Notes under the pieces: model-generated
Told to the model about the DNA's origin: nothing
Database searches by the model: none
What the model saw: the letters and a program-made list of their open reading frames with translations, nothing else
Origin: Bacteroidia bacterium
GTDB lineage: Bacteria; Bacteroidota; Bacteroidia; NS11-12g; UBA9320
Assembly: GCA_020849295.1 (NCBI GenBank)
Contig: JADLGN010000027.1
Coordinates: forward strand, 1 to 64,000
DNA: 64,000 nucleotides
Direction of reading: 5' to 3'
Program-made: the position numbers and the translations under genes
In this document: positions 7,870 through 17,359 of the stretch, one piece after another
How the letters are laid out: every line of letters starts with the position of its first letter
How positions within the stretch are numbered: position 1 is the first letter of the stretch

Positions 7870-10425
7870 TTTTCCGTCATCACCCATCATTTCTGCATAT
7901 ACAATATAAATTCCAATAGGGGTTCTTTTCATCTTATAGTCAATACCGTTCCAGTACCATGTTTGGTTGGCTCCTATCGGAATATTGTTTGCAAGTTTTA
8001 TTATCTCTAATCCATTAATATCAAAGATTTTTAAAGTTGCTTGCGAATTGGGCTTTGAATTAGATATTGTAAATGAAATGATATCATCTGTACCGTCTTC
8101 ATCCGGTGAAAAGTACTCGGGAGAAATACTAAGAAAATCATTATTGCCTTCGTTCTTTACATTATGCGAATTTATCATTCCCGGAGTACCAAAACCATAA
8201 CTTGCCGCTGCCGAAGTCCAGTTTGATATTTCTTCTGACGAAGTTTTACAGTTTATCTTTTCAAGGGAAACACCTTCGGTTTCGCTTAGCAACTCATAGT
8301 GCATAGTCTCTTTATAATCAAACTCATCAATAATATTATTCCATTTATCAGATATACCTATATGCCCCATATCGTCATTCATTGCCGGAATAGAATTCAA
8401 CTGTACTAATGACTCTTTATTACAAAACTTATAATTTGATAAAACCCATTGTGAAGAAATTGAAAAAACTTTATAAGAATAAGGCAAGATAAACCTACCT
8501 GACGTATCGGTTATTGAAAAGTTATCAGGCAAATTATTGCTATTAAAATTGAACAAGTATAAATTTTTAAGCGATATAAATTTATCTGTAATATTGTAAA
8601 TTTCCACATAATCACATCCGTTATTTTTGGGGTTAAATAATATTTCATTAATTAATAAATTTCCATTTTGTGGTAGATAGGGAAATGAAAAATTTACAGC
8701 AGTATCTGGTATAGTATTACCATTGCAATCACTAATGTTTTTAACTTTAATTTCAGTTTTTTCAATTTCCTTTATTTTATCAGAAAACTTAATTTCAATC
8801 TCATTTAAGTTAATTTTTACAGCACTTATAGAGTTATTAATTATTGAATAATTATTTGAATTTGCAGCTACAAAGCTATCAAGTGTTTCATTAAAAACTA
8901 AAATAACAGAAGAATCTGTCTTAATGAAAATATCAATTAATTCAGGCTTAGATATATCAGAATTTTTACCCGAAACCGAGTTTGTTTTGCCAGGTGTACC
9001 ACCATCATTACTTATTGAAAAAATATAATTTGATGAATTACAAGGATTGGTTTTATCAATCATTTCTAATGACCAACCTCCGTTTGACTTAAAATTATCT
9101 TTAAAATCATTTTCATTATAAATTAATCTATGTATTAGATTTCCATTTGAATTTCGCAATACTATTTCATCTCCTGTATTGTTTAAAGAAATGAAATTGC
9201 TTACCCCTAAGGTTGTCCCATATTTCTTAAAATAATTTTCATTTGATTTGTCGCATATTATTAAAAAACTATCAGGAAAAATTTGTATATCCGGAAATAT
9301 AATACTTGAACTTTTATCATGAATTCTACATTTATAAAGTGTAATAATGTTTGAAGAATTATTGTATATTTCAACATATTCAGCATTTGGCAAACCAACT
9401 ACTGGGTCAGGGTCGGGCATAATTTCACTTATCAATAATTCATATTTTTCAGGAATATCAAACTTGTTAATTTTTATATTAAAAATTGTGTCTTTTAATT
9501 TTAATCCTGAATAATCAATACAGTTTAATATATTTAGCTCATATACAATATTGTAGTTTATCTTTTTCCCAAACACTATTTCAATTATAGAACTGTCTGT
9601 ATCATAAAATATAGCTGAAATAGGACTACCTATACCTTTATTAATATTAAAATTTGATAAATCAAGTGATGAATGTTTCATTTTTTCACTGCAATATATT
9701 CTGAAGGTATCAGTTGAAACAGACTCAACCCTCTTTATATAAGGCAAAATTGTATCTTTAAAAATTTTGCTAATAATAATGTCATCAAAATAATGAAGTT
9801 TAAAAAAACTGGATGTTGACTGCTTAATCAAAATTCCTGCAAATTCGGATGTTGTCAACTCGTTGTTTATTGTTTTTCCTTCTAAAACATAATTATTGCC
9901 AGTTGCTGTACTGTCGCGAAACAATGAAAAATTGTAGTTGCTATCGCAAATTACTTTGATTTTAAAAATGTTATTAGATTTATTAAGTACACCGTTTTTC
10001 CCGTCAATCAAAATTGCAGAAACATTTTTGATTTTTTTGTAAAGGCAAATTTCATCATTTGTTCCTCCAAGTCTTACAAAATATCCTGAGTTTTGACCAT
10101 TGAGATTTGACGAATCAGAACTTAAAAAAATATCAGTATAATTGAGTGAAGAAGTATTAAATTGTAAGTTAATATAAAATTCAAATACAGTATTGTTTAC
10201 TAATTTTGACTTGGTTGAAATGAAAAATTTGTCATTTGCAATTGAACTATTGCTTCGCAATCTGCCAGAAATTAAAATAAATTTAGATGTGTCGCCATAC
10301 CAAAAAGGGTTTTTATTAAAGTTGCTGTCGTTAAAATTTTCAAAAGATTGAGCAAATAAAAAATTAAAATGTATCAAAAAAATAATTACACAAATGGTTC
10401 TCATAGTTATTTTGTTTAAGTTCAA
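7828..10425 (-). CDS. secreted lamin-tail-domain protein with gliding/T9SS-type C-terminus
   Basis: An N-terminal signal peptide ends near FLFAQ (ATG at 10425, or ATG at 10404 giving a cleaner signal). Residues ~20-225 resemble a lectin-like jelly roll. Two lamin-tail domains follow, opening with LLISEIMPDPDPVVGLPNAE and LLINEILFNPKNNG-CDYVEI. Between and before them are Ig/SbsA-like strands (the DTFRIYCSEKM and SVILVFNETLD types). The end (from about 765) has FSPDEDGTDD, TLKIFDINGLEI, a W-x-W-NG turn and PIGIYIVY, which matches FlgD-Ig/gliding-type C-terminal domains and suggests export by type IX secretion. A role in surface binding of polysaccharide or calcium is a guess. The 3' end is antisense to trmN6 over 42 bases. 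Confidence 0.8.
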   Translation of the reverse strand: MNLNKITMRTICVIIFLIHFNFLFAQSFENFNDSNFNKNPFWYGDTSKFILISGRLRSNSSIANDKFFISTKSKLVNNTVFEFYINLQFNTSSLNYTDIFLSSDSSNLNGQNSGYFVRLGGTNDEICLYKKIKNVSAILIDGKNGVLNKSNNIFKIKVICDSNYNFSLFRDSTATGNNYVLEGKTINNELTTSEFAGILIKQSTSSFFKLHYFDDIIISKIFKDTILPYIKRVESVSTDTFRIYCSEKMKHSSLDLSNFNINKGIGSPISAIFYDTDSSIIEIVFGKKINYNIVYELNILNCIDYSGLKLKDTIFNIKINKFDIPEKYELLISEIMPDPDPVVGLPNAEYVEIYNNSSNIITLYKCRIHDKSSSIIFPDIQIFPDSFLIICDKSNENYFKKYGTTLGVSNFISLNNTGDEIVLRNSNGNLIHRLIYNENDFKDNFKSNGGWSLEMIDKTNPCNSSNYIFSISNDGGTPGKTNSVSGKNSDISKPELIDIFIKTDSSVILVFNETLDSFVAANSNNYSIINNSISAVKINLNEIEIKFSDKIKEIEKTEIKVKNISDCNGNTIPDTAVNFSFPYLPQNGNLLINEILFNPKNNGCDYVEIYNITDKFISLKNLYLFNFNSNNLPDNFSITDTSGRFILPYSYKVFSISSQWVLSNYKFCNKESLVQLNSIPAMNDDMGHIGISDKWNNIIDEFDYKETMHYELLSETEGVSLEKINCKTSSEEISNWTSAAASYGFGTPGMINSHNVKNEGNNDFLSISPEYFSPDEDGTDDIISFTISNSKPNSQATLKIFDINGLEIIKLANNIPIGANQTWYWNGIDYKMKRTPIGIYIVYAEMMGDDGKLKVVKKTFTLGRK

Positions 10426-10438
10426 ATTAAATAAATTT

Positions 10439-10446
10439 CAAACATA
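10439..10446 (-). promoter_or_regulatory. putative -7 element of the lamin-tail gene
   Basis: The minus strand reads TATGTTTG, a full match to TAnnTTTG, 14 bases upstream of the first ATG of the lamin-tail gene. No TTG is found at the usual distance further upstream. If used, the transcript would begin almost at the first ATG, which favours the internal ATG at 10404 as the real start. Confidence 0.4.
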
Positions 10447-10475
10447 TTTTATAATATTGCCTAAATTATTTTTAG

Positions 10476-11696
10476 ATGTCAGAAAAACACAAAAAATTAC
10501 TAATTAAAGATTCGCTACTTTCTACACTTTTTGTTTTTGTATGTATTGGTATTTTTGCTTATAATCCAATAAACTTAAAGGTTTTTAATATATTATCTAA
10601 AACACTTAAAGATATTGAATTTACTGATATAATTTTTTCAGGAAAAAACTCAAAAAATTCTGATATAAAAACCAAATTTTCTAATGATATTGTAATAATA
10701 AATGCAGCCGATAGAAACAGATTTGAAATTTCAAGATTAATTGATAAAATAAATACTGAAAACCCTAAGGTAATAGGGCTTGATTTTGTATTTGAAGGAC
10801 CTAAAGATTATGTTTATGACAGTGCATTAAAATCTTCAATTAAAAATACTTCAAGAATAGTTTTAGCAGCAAAATTTAAAAATGAAACCAACAAAAAAAC
10901 TGATTATATAAAACCATCAGAAACACTTGGTAAATGCATTAGCGGATACGCAAATCTAATGATTCCTTCTATGGATAAAACAGTAAGGTATTTCCGATCT
11001 TTTGATTATTATAATGGAAAAAAAGTTTATCCATTTTCTTTAGAAATTGCAAAAATGTATGACCCTTCAAAAGCTGAAAAATTTATAAAAAGAAACAAAC
11101 AATTTGAAGTTATAAACTATCAGGGAAATTTGGAATCAATACATCATTTCAACGGTAATGATATTATCAATGATAATTTTCCGAAAGGTTTTTTAAAAAA
11201 CAAAATAATACTAATTGGTTTTTATGCTTCTGATTGCAACCCCAATCAGATACTAGATGATTATTTTTATACCCCAATGAATGAAAAAATTATTGGGCGA
11301 AAATTTCCAGACACTTATGGCGTTGTCATACAAGCCAATATTATTAATATGATTTTAAATGAAAGCTATATTAATAAATCATTTGCTTGGTTTGAATGGT
11401 TTTTAGGTTTTTTAATTTGCTTTTTACACAATTTAATTTTTTTACGACTATACGTACACCGCCATTTATGGTATCATTTGAATGCAAAAATTATCCAATT
11501 ATTAACATCAATAATTTTAATTTTTATTTTTATTTACTTTTTCAAAACATTCAATATAAAGATGAGTGCATCGCCATTGATTGTACCGGTAGTATTAACA
11601 GTTGATTTATTGTATTTTTATGAAGCAATTATTTTGTGGCTCAATACAAAAAGAAAAATTAATACATACCTAACTACAGGGCATAAACATTTTTAA
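10476..11696 (+). CDS. CHASE2-domain membrane protein without an output domain
   Basis: A membrane helix at about 13-30 is followed by a ~260-residue extracytoplasmic CHASE2 domain. Recognisable are NDIVIINAADRNRFEISRLI, the PKVIGLDFVFEGP block, the FSLEIAKMY block and KNKIILIGFYASD with a DYFYTPMN stretch. Three membrane helices (about 303-322, 335-357, 366-386) end the protein. CHASE2 proteins normally continue into a kinase, adenylate cyclase or GGDEF domain. Here only ~15 residues follow the last helix, and the stop is followed directly by the next gene. I infer a sensor or scaffold that works through a partner, with the downstream FecR/SH3-like protein the first candidate. The start is the ATG at 10476. 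Confidence 0.8.
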   Translation: MSEKHKKLLIKDSLLSTLFVFVCIGIFAYNPINLKVFNILSKTLKDIEFTDIIFSGKNSKNSDIKTKFSNDIVIINAADRNRFEISRLIDKINTENPKVIGLDFVFEGPKDYVYDSALKSSIKNTSRIVLAAKFKNETNKKTDYIKPSETLGKCISGYANLMIPSMDKTVRYFRSFDYYNGKKVYPFSLEIAKMYDPSKAEKFIKRNKQFEVINYQGNLESIHHFNGNDIINDNFPKGFLKNKIILIGFYASDCNPNQILDDYFYTPMNEKIIGRKFPDTYGVVIQANIINMILNESYINKSFAWFEWFLGFLICFLHNLIFLRLYVHRHLWYHLNAKIIQLLTSIILIFIFIYFFKTFNIKMSASPLIVPVVLTVDLLYFYEAIILWLNTKRKINTYLTTGHKHF

Positions 11697-11708
11697 AAAG
11701 AAAAAAAA

Positions 11709-12608
11709 TTGAAAGCATTAATTAAATTAGTTTTAGTATTGTTTGTAATTACATTCGGTTCATCATTTTTGTATTCACAAAAAATCAAAGTAGAATGGAT
11801 TTCGGGCGATGTTACTGTTTATAAAAAAGGGACAACCGTAACAGCAAAAGTAAAAAGAAATGAACTAATAGAAGCTTCTGACCGGTTGTTTTTAGGTGAT
11901 AAAGCATTGCTTGTAGTGTCTGATTACGCAAAGAGATATTACGAAGTAAAGAAAAAAGGATATATTACAGGAAAAGAAATTTCTGAAGGATTATTAAAAT
12001 CGGCAGATAACGAGTATCAACGATATATTACTTATATAATTAATGAAATAAAAAGTCATGAATCTGAAATGAGCAGTAAAGAAAAAGGTATACCGGGAGC
12101 TCCAAGCAGAGGTGATGAATTTAGCATAACTATGCCCGATACATTAAATATTTTTAATGATGAGCAAATCCCGATAAGATGGAGTAGCAGCATTAATACT
12201 GAAATGGTAAATATTCAACTCTCAACCGAAAAGAGTATGTTGCTTGATGTTGATATAAATGGGGATATGCTTTGGTTGAACAATATGAGTACATACTTTC
12301 TTGTTAAAAAAACTCTATATCTAAGTATTTACGAACGTAGAACTGATGGTAATAAAGTTTTGAAATCAAAAACTGTAATTAATCTTTCAACATTAAAACC
12401 CGAAGCAGCCAAAAAGAATATAAATGAAGAATTTAAAGATATTGCTGACACAAGATTAAATCTAATAGCAAAAGCTACTAAATGGGAAATTAATAACTAT
12501 CATCTGGCAGCACTTGATATTTACAAAATACTATTACTTGACTATCCAGAAGATGAACTTGTAAAAATAAATTTCACTTTATTTACTCAGCGTACAGGTT
12601 TTGAATAG
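11709..12608 (+). CDS. exported FecR/SH3-like protein paired with CHASE2 gene
   Basis: The start is TTG at 11709, 12 bases after the CHASE2 stop. A signal peptide ends near FLYSQ (about residue 24). Residues 25-95 (VEWISGDVTVYKKG, RNELIEASDRLFLGDKALLVV) form a beta domain resembling a FecR or SH3-like fold. The middle section has a Ser/Pro-rich hinge and an Ig-like strand set (IPIRWSSS-NTEMVNIQL). The last ~50 residues are helical and TPR-like (HLAALDIYKILLLDYPED). No catalytic motif is visible. CHASE2 and FecR-type genes occur side by side in other bacteria, so this is probably the periplasmic partner of the upstream sensor. The family identity is tentative. Confidence 0.6.
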   Translation: MKALIKLVLVLFVITFGSSFLYSQKIKVEWISGDVTVYKKGTTVTAKVKRNELIEASDRLFLGDKALLVVSDYAKRYYEVKKKGYITGKEISEGLLKSADNEYQRYITYIINEIKSHESEMSSKEKGIPGAPSRGDEFSITMPDTLNIFNDEQIPIRWSSSINTEMVNIQLSTEKSMLLDVDINGDMLWLNNMSTYFLVKKTLYLSIYERRTDGNKVLKSKTVINLSTLKPEAAKKNINEEFKDIADTRLNLIAKATKWEINNYHLAALDIYKILLLDYPEDELVKINFTLFTQRTGFE

Positions 12609-12616
12609 TCTTTGTT

Positions 12617-13633
12617 CTAATTATTTATATTTTCACTTATCTTTTTTGGCGAATAGTTTTTTACGATTTCAGCTATAGCTTTTATGTGTTCGGGTGTAGT
12701 ACCACAGCAACCTCCGGCTATATTTATCAACCCGTTTTTAGCAAATTCTCCCATAACCTGAGCCATACTTTGCGGTGTTTCATCATATTCTCCAAAAGCA
12801 TTTGGTAATCCTGCGTTTGGATAACAACTAACATAACAATCTGCAACATCAGAAATTTCTTTAAGATATGTTTTCATTTGTGCGGCTCCCAATGCACAGT
12901 TTAACCCAATACTAAATAATTCACCGTGTTTTACTGAAATATAAAATGCTTCGGGAGTTTGTCCGCTTAATGTTCGTCCGCTTGAATCGGTAATTGTACC
13001 ACTTACCATTATTGGTATATCAATGTTTTTTTCATTTTTTATATCATTTATTGCAAATAGGGCTGCTTTGCAGTTTAGGGTATCAAAAACTGTTTCTACC
13101 AATAAAATATCAACTCCCCCATCAATAAGTGCATTTACTTGAAGTTTATATGCTAAAACCATTTCATTAAATGTAACAGCTCTGTAACCCGGATTATTTA
13201 CATCAGGCGATATTGAGCATGTTTTGTTTGTTGGTCCAATTGCACCGGCAACAAATCGGGGTTTTTGTGGTGTGATTTTACTAAATTCAACAGCACATTT
13301 TATAGCAATTTTTGCTGATTCATAATTTAATTCATATACATAATCTTCCATCTTATAATCTGCCTGACTTATCGTTGTACTATTAAAAGTATTTGTTTCA
13401 ATTATATCTGCACCTGCTTCGAGAAATTGTTTGTGAATAGCAGTAATTATTTGCGGTTGGGTAATAGATAATATATCATTATTGCCTTTTAGTGAATTTT
13501 TAATATTTTTAAATCTGTCGCCTCTGAAATCCTCTTCTGTTAAACTATATTTTTGAATCATGGTACCCATTGCACCATCAATTATCATAATTCTTTGGTC
13601 TAATATATTATGTAAAATTTCTTTGACACTCAT
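12617..13633 (-). CDS. homocysteine S-methyltransferase domain (MetH N-terminal module)
   Basis: The protein matches module 1 of cobalamin-dependent methionine synthase. The [14 protein letters not shown] block and the [19 protein letters not shown] block lead to the zinc site, with Cys in SIGLNCALG (about residue 245) and the Cys pair in [11 protein letters not shown] (about 315). It ends cleanly at 338 residues, where full MetH continues with folate, B12 and activation modules. Splitting of MetH after this module is known in Bacteroidota, but the C-terminal partner is not adjacent here. It should therefore methylate homocysteine only with a partner encoded elsewhere. A stand-alone S-methylmethionine-type enzyme is possible but less likely, given close similarity to the MetH opening. 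Confidence 0.85.
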   Translation of the reverse strand: MSVKEILHNILDQRIMIIDGAMGTMIQKYSLTEEDFRGDRFKNIKNSLKGNNDILSITQPQIITAIHKQFLEAGADIIETNTFNSTTISQADYKMEDYVYELNYESAKIAIKCAVEFSKITPQKPRFVAGAIGPTNKTCSISPDVNNPGYRAVTFNEMVLAYKLQVNALIDGGVDILLVETVFDTLNCKAALFAINDIKNEKNIDIPIMVSGTITDSSGRTLSGQTPEAFYISVKHGELFSIGLNCALGAAQMKTYLKEISDVADCYVSCYPNAGLPNAFGEYDETPQSMAQVMGEFAKNGLINIAGGCCGTTPEHIKAIAEIVKNYSPKKISENINN

Positions 13634-13705
13634 GCTTTTTAAATAAATAAATGCAAAATTAATAATAATAAAGATAGTTGAAATATATAATCTAAATTTG
13701 CCGAT

Positions 13706-14911
13706 ATGACTGTAAAATATGACATTGCTGTAATTGGCGGAGGTATTGTTGGTCTTGCTACTGCTTACAGATTACTTCAGGAAAAACCCGAATTAAAAAT
13801 TGTATTATTAGAAAAAGAAAACAGCGTTGCACAACATCAAACAGGTAATAACAGCGGAGTAATTCATAGTGGTTTATATTATAAGCCTGGCAGTTTAAAG
13901 GCTATAAACTGCATTAGAGGTTATAAAATGCTGATAGATTTTTGTGATAAAAACGAAATAAAATACGACTTATGCGGTAAAATAGTTGTAGCTACAAACC
14001 AAGATGAAGTAAAACAACTCTCTTTGTTGTATGAAAGAGGAGTTCAAAATGGTCTTGAAGGAATAAAAAAACTAAGTAAAGATGAAATCAAAGAAAAAGA
14101 GCCTTATTGTAGTGGAATTGAGGGACTATTTGTTCCTCAAACCGGTATAATTTCATATTTAAAAGTAAGTGAAAAATTAGAAAAAAAGATTATTGAAAAA
14201 GGTGGTGAAATAAAATTCAATTTTAAGGTTAAAGATATTATTATTAATTCAGGCACAAGTAAAGTAATAAGTGAAACCGGCGAAATTGAAACATCATTAA
14301 TTATAAATTGTGCCGGATTATACAGCGATAAAATAGCAAGATTGACTAATAGCAATATTGATACTCGTATTATTCCGTTTAGAGGCGAATACTATAAAAT
14401 AATTCCTGAAAAACATTTTCTTGTGAAGAATTTAATTTATCCTGTTCCCGACCCTAATTTTCCTTTTCTGGGTGTTCACTTCACCAGAATGATAGATGGT
14501 GGTATAGAAGCAGGACCAAATGCAGTATTTGCATTTAAACGCGAAGGGTATAAAAAGACTGATATAAATTTATCAGAAATGGCAGAAAGTATAACTTGGC
14601 CAGGATTTATAAAAGTTGCATTAAAATATTGGAAAACAGGAATGGGAGAATATTACAGGTCTTTTTCTAAAAAAGCATTTACTCATGCTTTACAAAAATT
14701 AGTTCCTGAAATAAATGAAAGTGATTTGATTGAAGGTGGTTCGGGTGTAAGAGCTCAGGCATGCGATAAGACAGGCGGTTTGCTTGATGATTTTAAAATC
14801 ATAGAATCGCAAGGTATTATTAATATTTTAAATGCTCCATCTCCTGCTGCTACTTCTTCAATAAGCATTGGTCAATCAGTAGCAGAATTAGCATTAAAAA
14901 GGATTAATTGA
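13706..14911 (+). CDS. lhgO: L-2-hydroxyglutarate oxidase
   Basis: An FAD enzyme that oxidises L-2-hydroxyglutarate to 2-oxoglutarate. The dinucleotide motif [18 protein letters not shown] is at residues 6-23. The [19 protein letters not shown] stretch (with the FAD-linked His), FRGEYYKI and a C-terminal [13 protein letters not shown] complete the family signature. The 401-residue length equals E. coli LhgO. ATG at 13706 is directly before the Rossmann strand; a TAAATTTG sequence ending 5 bases upstream may be its -7 element. The gene diverges from the MetH-module gene. It probably repairs or recycles a side product of the TCA cycle and feeds electrons to the quinone pool. Confidence 0.9.
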   Translation: MTVKYDIAVIGGGIVGLATAYRLLQEKPELKIVLLEKENSVAQHQTGNNSGVIHSGLYYKPGSLKAINCIRGYKMLIDFCDKNEIKYDLCGKIVVATNQDEVKQLSLLYERGVQNGLEGIKKLSKDEIKEKEPYCSGIEGLFVPQTGIISYLKVSEKLEKKIIEKGGEIKFNFKVKDIIINSGTSKVISETGEIETSLIINCAGLYSDKIARLTNSNIDTRIIPFRGEYYKIIPEKHFLVKNLIYPVPDPNFPFLGVHFTRMIDGGIEAGPNAVFAFKREGYKKTDINLSEMAESITWPGFIKVALKYWKTGMGEYYRSFSKKAFTHALQKLVPEINESDLIEGGSGVRAQACDKTGGLLDDFKIIESQGIINILNAPSPAATSSISIGQSVAELALKRIN

Positions 14912-14917
14912 AGTATT

Positions 14918-15538
14918 TTACCATAAATGATCTGTTGAATTTTCTAACAATACCTCAAATGTATTTTTTTCTTTCTGTTTTAGGATATAAAGACATAAGT
15001 TGCTATGCTTAAAATCTTCCATTTTTTTTAGCGGTTCATTTAACATTAAACATAAAAAACTCTTTAAAGCTCTTCCGTGCATGCATATCAAAATATTTCT
15101 TTCATTTTCTTTAGACAAAATCTTTTCAAGACCCAGCTTTTGTCTTTGAAATAGTTGAGCCGGAGATTCTCCTTTTTCAACTGATTTATCAATATACCCG
15201 TTTTTCCAATCATCTATCATTTGGTAATAGTGCATTTGATTTATTTTGGTTGGTACTGCACCTTCCATCATTCCCCAGTTTATTTCATTTAGTTCTTGTA
15301 ATTGTTCATGTTTTAAACCATTTTTTAAAAATGGATTTACACTTTGCAAAGTGCGTTTTAATTCTGAAGTATATATTTTATCGAATGGAATATGTTTGTA
15401 TGCCATATAAAACAATTCTGCTTGCATAAACCCATTTTCGTTCAAATTAGAATTAATACCGCTACCTTGAATAATTCCATTTTTATTAAAATCGGTTTCT
15501 CCGTGTCGTATCAAATAAATTGTTTTTTTTGTAGTCAA
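14918..15538 (-). CDS. histidine phosphatase family protein (phosphoglycerate-mutase-like)
   Basis: The catalytic RHG motif lies in YLIRHGETDFNKNG at the N-terminus. ELKRTLQS gives the second Arg, INWGMMEGA the conserved Glu region, and ICMHGRALKSFL the second His. The fold is a branch-1 histidine phosphatase; substrates range from phosphoglycerate and fructose bisphosphates to alpha-ribazole phosphate and cannot be chosen from sequence. The open frame runs on to 15628, but that part overlaps the well-supported start of the divergent thioesterase, so I take the TTG at 15538, which puts the RHG motif at about residue 10 as is usual. The resulting length is 206 residues. Confidence 0.8.
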   Translation of the reverse strand: MTTKKTIYLIRHGETDFNKNGIIQGSGINSNLNENGFMQAELFYMAYKHIPFDKIYTSELKRTLQSVNPFLKNGLKHEQLQELNEINWGMMEGAVPTKINQMHYYQMIDDWKNGYIDKSVEKGESPAQLFQRQKLGLEKILSKENERNILICMHGRALKSFLCLMLNEPLKKMEDFKHSNLCLYILKQKEKNTFEVLLENSTDHLW

Positions 15539-15548
15539 ATTTGTAAGT

Positions 15549-15974
15549 ATGATTTTTAATTGCAAAAATATAACACCTGAATCATTAAATAATAAATTAA
15601 ATGAAACTCTTGCTTCGCATTTGGGCATGGAAATTACCGAAATAGGGATGAATTATGTGATAATGAAAATGCCTGTTGACCACAGAACAAGGCAATATTA
15701 TGGAATATTAAATGGAGGTGCAAGCTTGGCTTTGGCAGAAACTGTCGGGAGTATTGCATCAAATCTTGCTGTAAATTTTGATAAAAGATGTATTGGTTTA
15801 GAAATTAATGCAAATCATATAAAAGCTGTTTCTGAAGGATTTGTTTTTGCGAAAGCTAACCCTATTCATATCGGAAAAAGTACTCATGTATGGCAAGTAG
15901 AAATAAAAGACGAAAATCAAAATCTTGTGTGCATTAGCCGACTTACAATGGCTATTTTTGACAAAATTGATTAA
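15549..15974 (+). CDS. hotdog-fold acyl-CoA thioesterase, probably MenI-type
   Basis: A 141-residue single hotdog domain of the PaaI/YdiI/EntH group. SHLGMEITEIG and VDHRTRQYYGILNGGASLALAETVGS form the active-site helix, whose Glu (about residue 65) is the family's catalytic base. The usual His of the HGGAS motif is Asn here. The stop is followed immediately by isochorismate synthase, so hydrolysis of 1,4-dihydroxy-2-naphthoyl-CoA in menaquinone synthesis is the best guess; phenylacetyl-CoA-type substrates are an alternative. The ATG at 15549 keeps the family's MIFN-type opening and leaves 10 bases to the divergent phosphatase start. Confidence 0.82.
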   Translation: MIFNCKNITPESLNNKLNETLASHLGMEITEIGMNYVIMKMPVDHRTRQYYGILNGGASLALAETVGSIASNLAVNFDKRCIGLEINANHIKAVSEGFVFAKANPIHIGKSTHVWQVEIKDENQNLVCISRLTMAIFDKID

Positions 15975-16967
15975 TTGAAAACTGATAATTTTATATATTG
16001 GAAAAATGCAGGCAATACCGATGTTTATTGTATAAAAACTCCATTTTTAAAAAAAATATCAATTGACGAAATATATAATGAAGGTTTTGCTTTTTTCCCA
16101 TTTGATAAAAGTTCTCAAGGATTAATTTTTGAAGGTAAAATAATAAAAAGTGATTTTATTGAAATTTCTGATAATTTTCCCGAAATAAACTCCAAAGAAA
16201 AAGATTTATCGCAAAGTGAATTTGAAAAAATGGTTAACAATGCTATTAATAAAATCAAATCGTTTCATTTTGATAAAGTAGTTCTTGCCAGATTTTCAAG
16301 TCGGTATATTTCAGATAATTTCAGCTTGAAAAATTTATTTATTTCATTATGCAAAACTTATATTAACTCATTTGTTTATTGCCTTAAGGCAAACGAGCAA
16401 GTTTGGATTGGAGCAACTCCAGAACTTTTGCTTAAAAACAATAATTTTAATTTAAAAACTAATGCAATAGCTGGAACATCAAAAATTGGACAGAATATTA
16501 ACTTTGGTGAAAAAGAAATTGAAGAACAGAAATTTGTAAAAAATTATATTGCAGAAATATTGACTAAAAGTAATTCTGAAAATATTAGAATCTCACAAAG
16601 TAATGATTTGCAAAATGGCAATTTGAAACACATATTTAATGAAATTATTTTTACAAATAAATATCCTTTGGAAATACTTAAAAAACTACACCCAACACCT
16701 GCGGTATGTGGCTTGCCATATACTGAAACATACAATTTTATTATTAATACCGAAAATTTTGACCGTTCTTTTTATTCGGGATTTTTAGGATGGATAAAAA
16801 ATAAAGATGATTTTGAGTTTTGGGTAAATTTACGATGTGCAAGAATTTTTAAAAACAATATAAAATTGTATGCAGGAGCAGGAATTACTTCACAAAGCAA
16901 TTCATTATTGGAGTGGTCAGAAACAGAAAATAAAATGAAAATTTTAGGGAATTTATTAATTACCTAA
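15975..16967 (+). CDS. menF: isochorismate synthase
   Basis: This enzyme converts chorismate to isochorismate, the first committed step toward menaquinone. The chorismate-binding domain fills the protein: FDKVVLARFSSR with the substrate-contact Arg, VWIGATPELLL, AIAGTSKIG with the catalytic-site Gly-Thr, HIFNEI, LHPTPAVCGLPY, and FYSGFLGW followed by NLRCARI and LYAGAGIT. At 330 residues it lacks the longer N-terminus of EntC/MenF, which is common in Bacteroidota. The start is TTG at 15975, immediately after the TAA of the thioesterase gene, which indicates translational coupling. The 3' end overlaps the HIT gene by 12 bases. Other men genes are not in the window. Confidence 0.87.
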   Translation: MKTDNFIYWKNAGNTDVYCIKTPFLKKISIDEIYNEGFAFFPFDKSSQGLIFEGKIIKSDFIEISDNFPEINSKEKDLSQSEFEKMVNNAINKIKSFHFDKVVLARFSSRYISDNFSLKNLFISLCKTYINSFVYCLKANEQVWIGATPELLLKNNNFNLKTNAIAGTSKIGQNINFGEKEIEEQKFVKNYIAEILTKSNSENIRISQSNDLQNGNLKHIFNEIIFTNKYPLEILKKLHPTPAVCGLPYTETYNFIINTENFDRSFYSGFLGWIKNKDDFEFWVNLRCARIFKNNIKLYAGAGITSQSNSLLEWSETENKMKILGNLLIT

Positions 16968-17357
16968 AAAGTTAGCTGAAATATTTTCAGCAATATTTTT
17001 AAGTTCTTCTGATGAAACAATTAATTTTGGTTTCGAAAAATCTATATCACCAATTTCTTCTATTGGTATCAAATGTATATGTGCATGCGGAACTTCAAGA
17101 CCTACAACAGCCATCCCTATTTTTTTGCATTTTATTGATTTCTTTATAGCAATTGCTACTTTTTGAGCAAATTTATGCAAGCAGGCAAGTTCATTAGGAT
17201 TAATATCAAAAATATAATCAGTCTGTTTTTTAGGAATAACAAGCACATGCCCTTTTTTCAAAGGCATAATATCTAAAAATGCTAAATGTTCATTGTCTTC
17301 GGCAATTTTATAACATGGTATTTCACCTCTTATTATTTTTGAAAAAATACTTTCCAT
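16956..17357 (-). CDS. HIT-family nucleotide-binding hydrolase
   Basis: The 133-residue protein begins SIFSKIIRGEIPCYKI, has the LDIMPLKKGHVLVIPKK strand pair and the HIT triad HAHIHLIPI near residue 97. This is the HinT-type branch, which hydrolyses adenosine phosphoramidates and acyl-AMP adducts. The start ATG at 17357 lies 2 bases after the greA stop, so it is co-transcribed with greA, an arrangement often seen in Bacteroidota. The C-terminal end overlaps menF by 12 bases on the other strand. Confidence 0.92.
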   Translation of the reverse strand: MESIFSKIIRGEIPCYKIAEDNEHLAFLDIMPLKKGHVLVIPKKQTDYIFDINPNELACLHKFAQKVAIAIKKSIKCKKIGMAVVGLEVPHAHIHLIPIEEIGDIDFSKPKLIVSSEELKNIAENISANFLGN

Positions 17358-17359
17358 AA

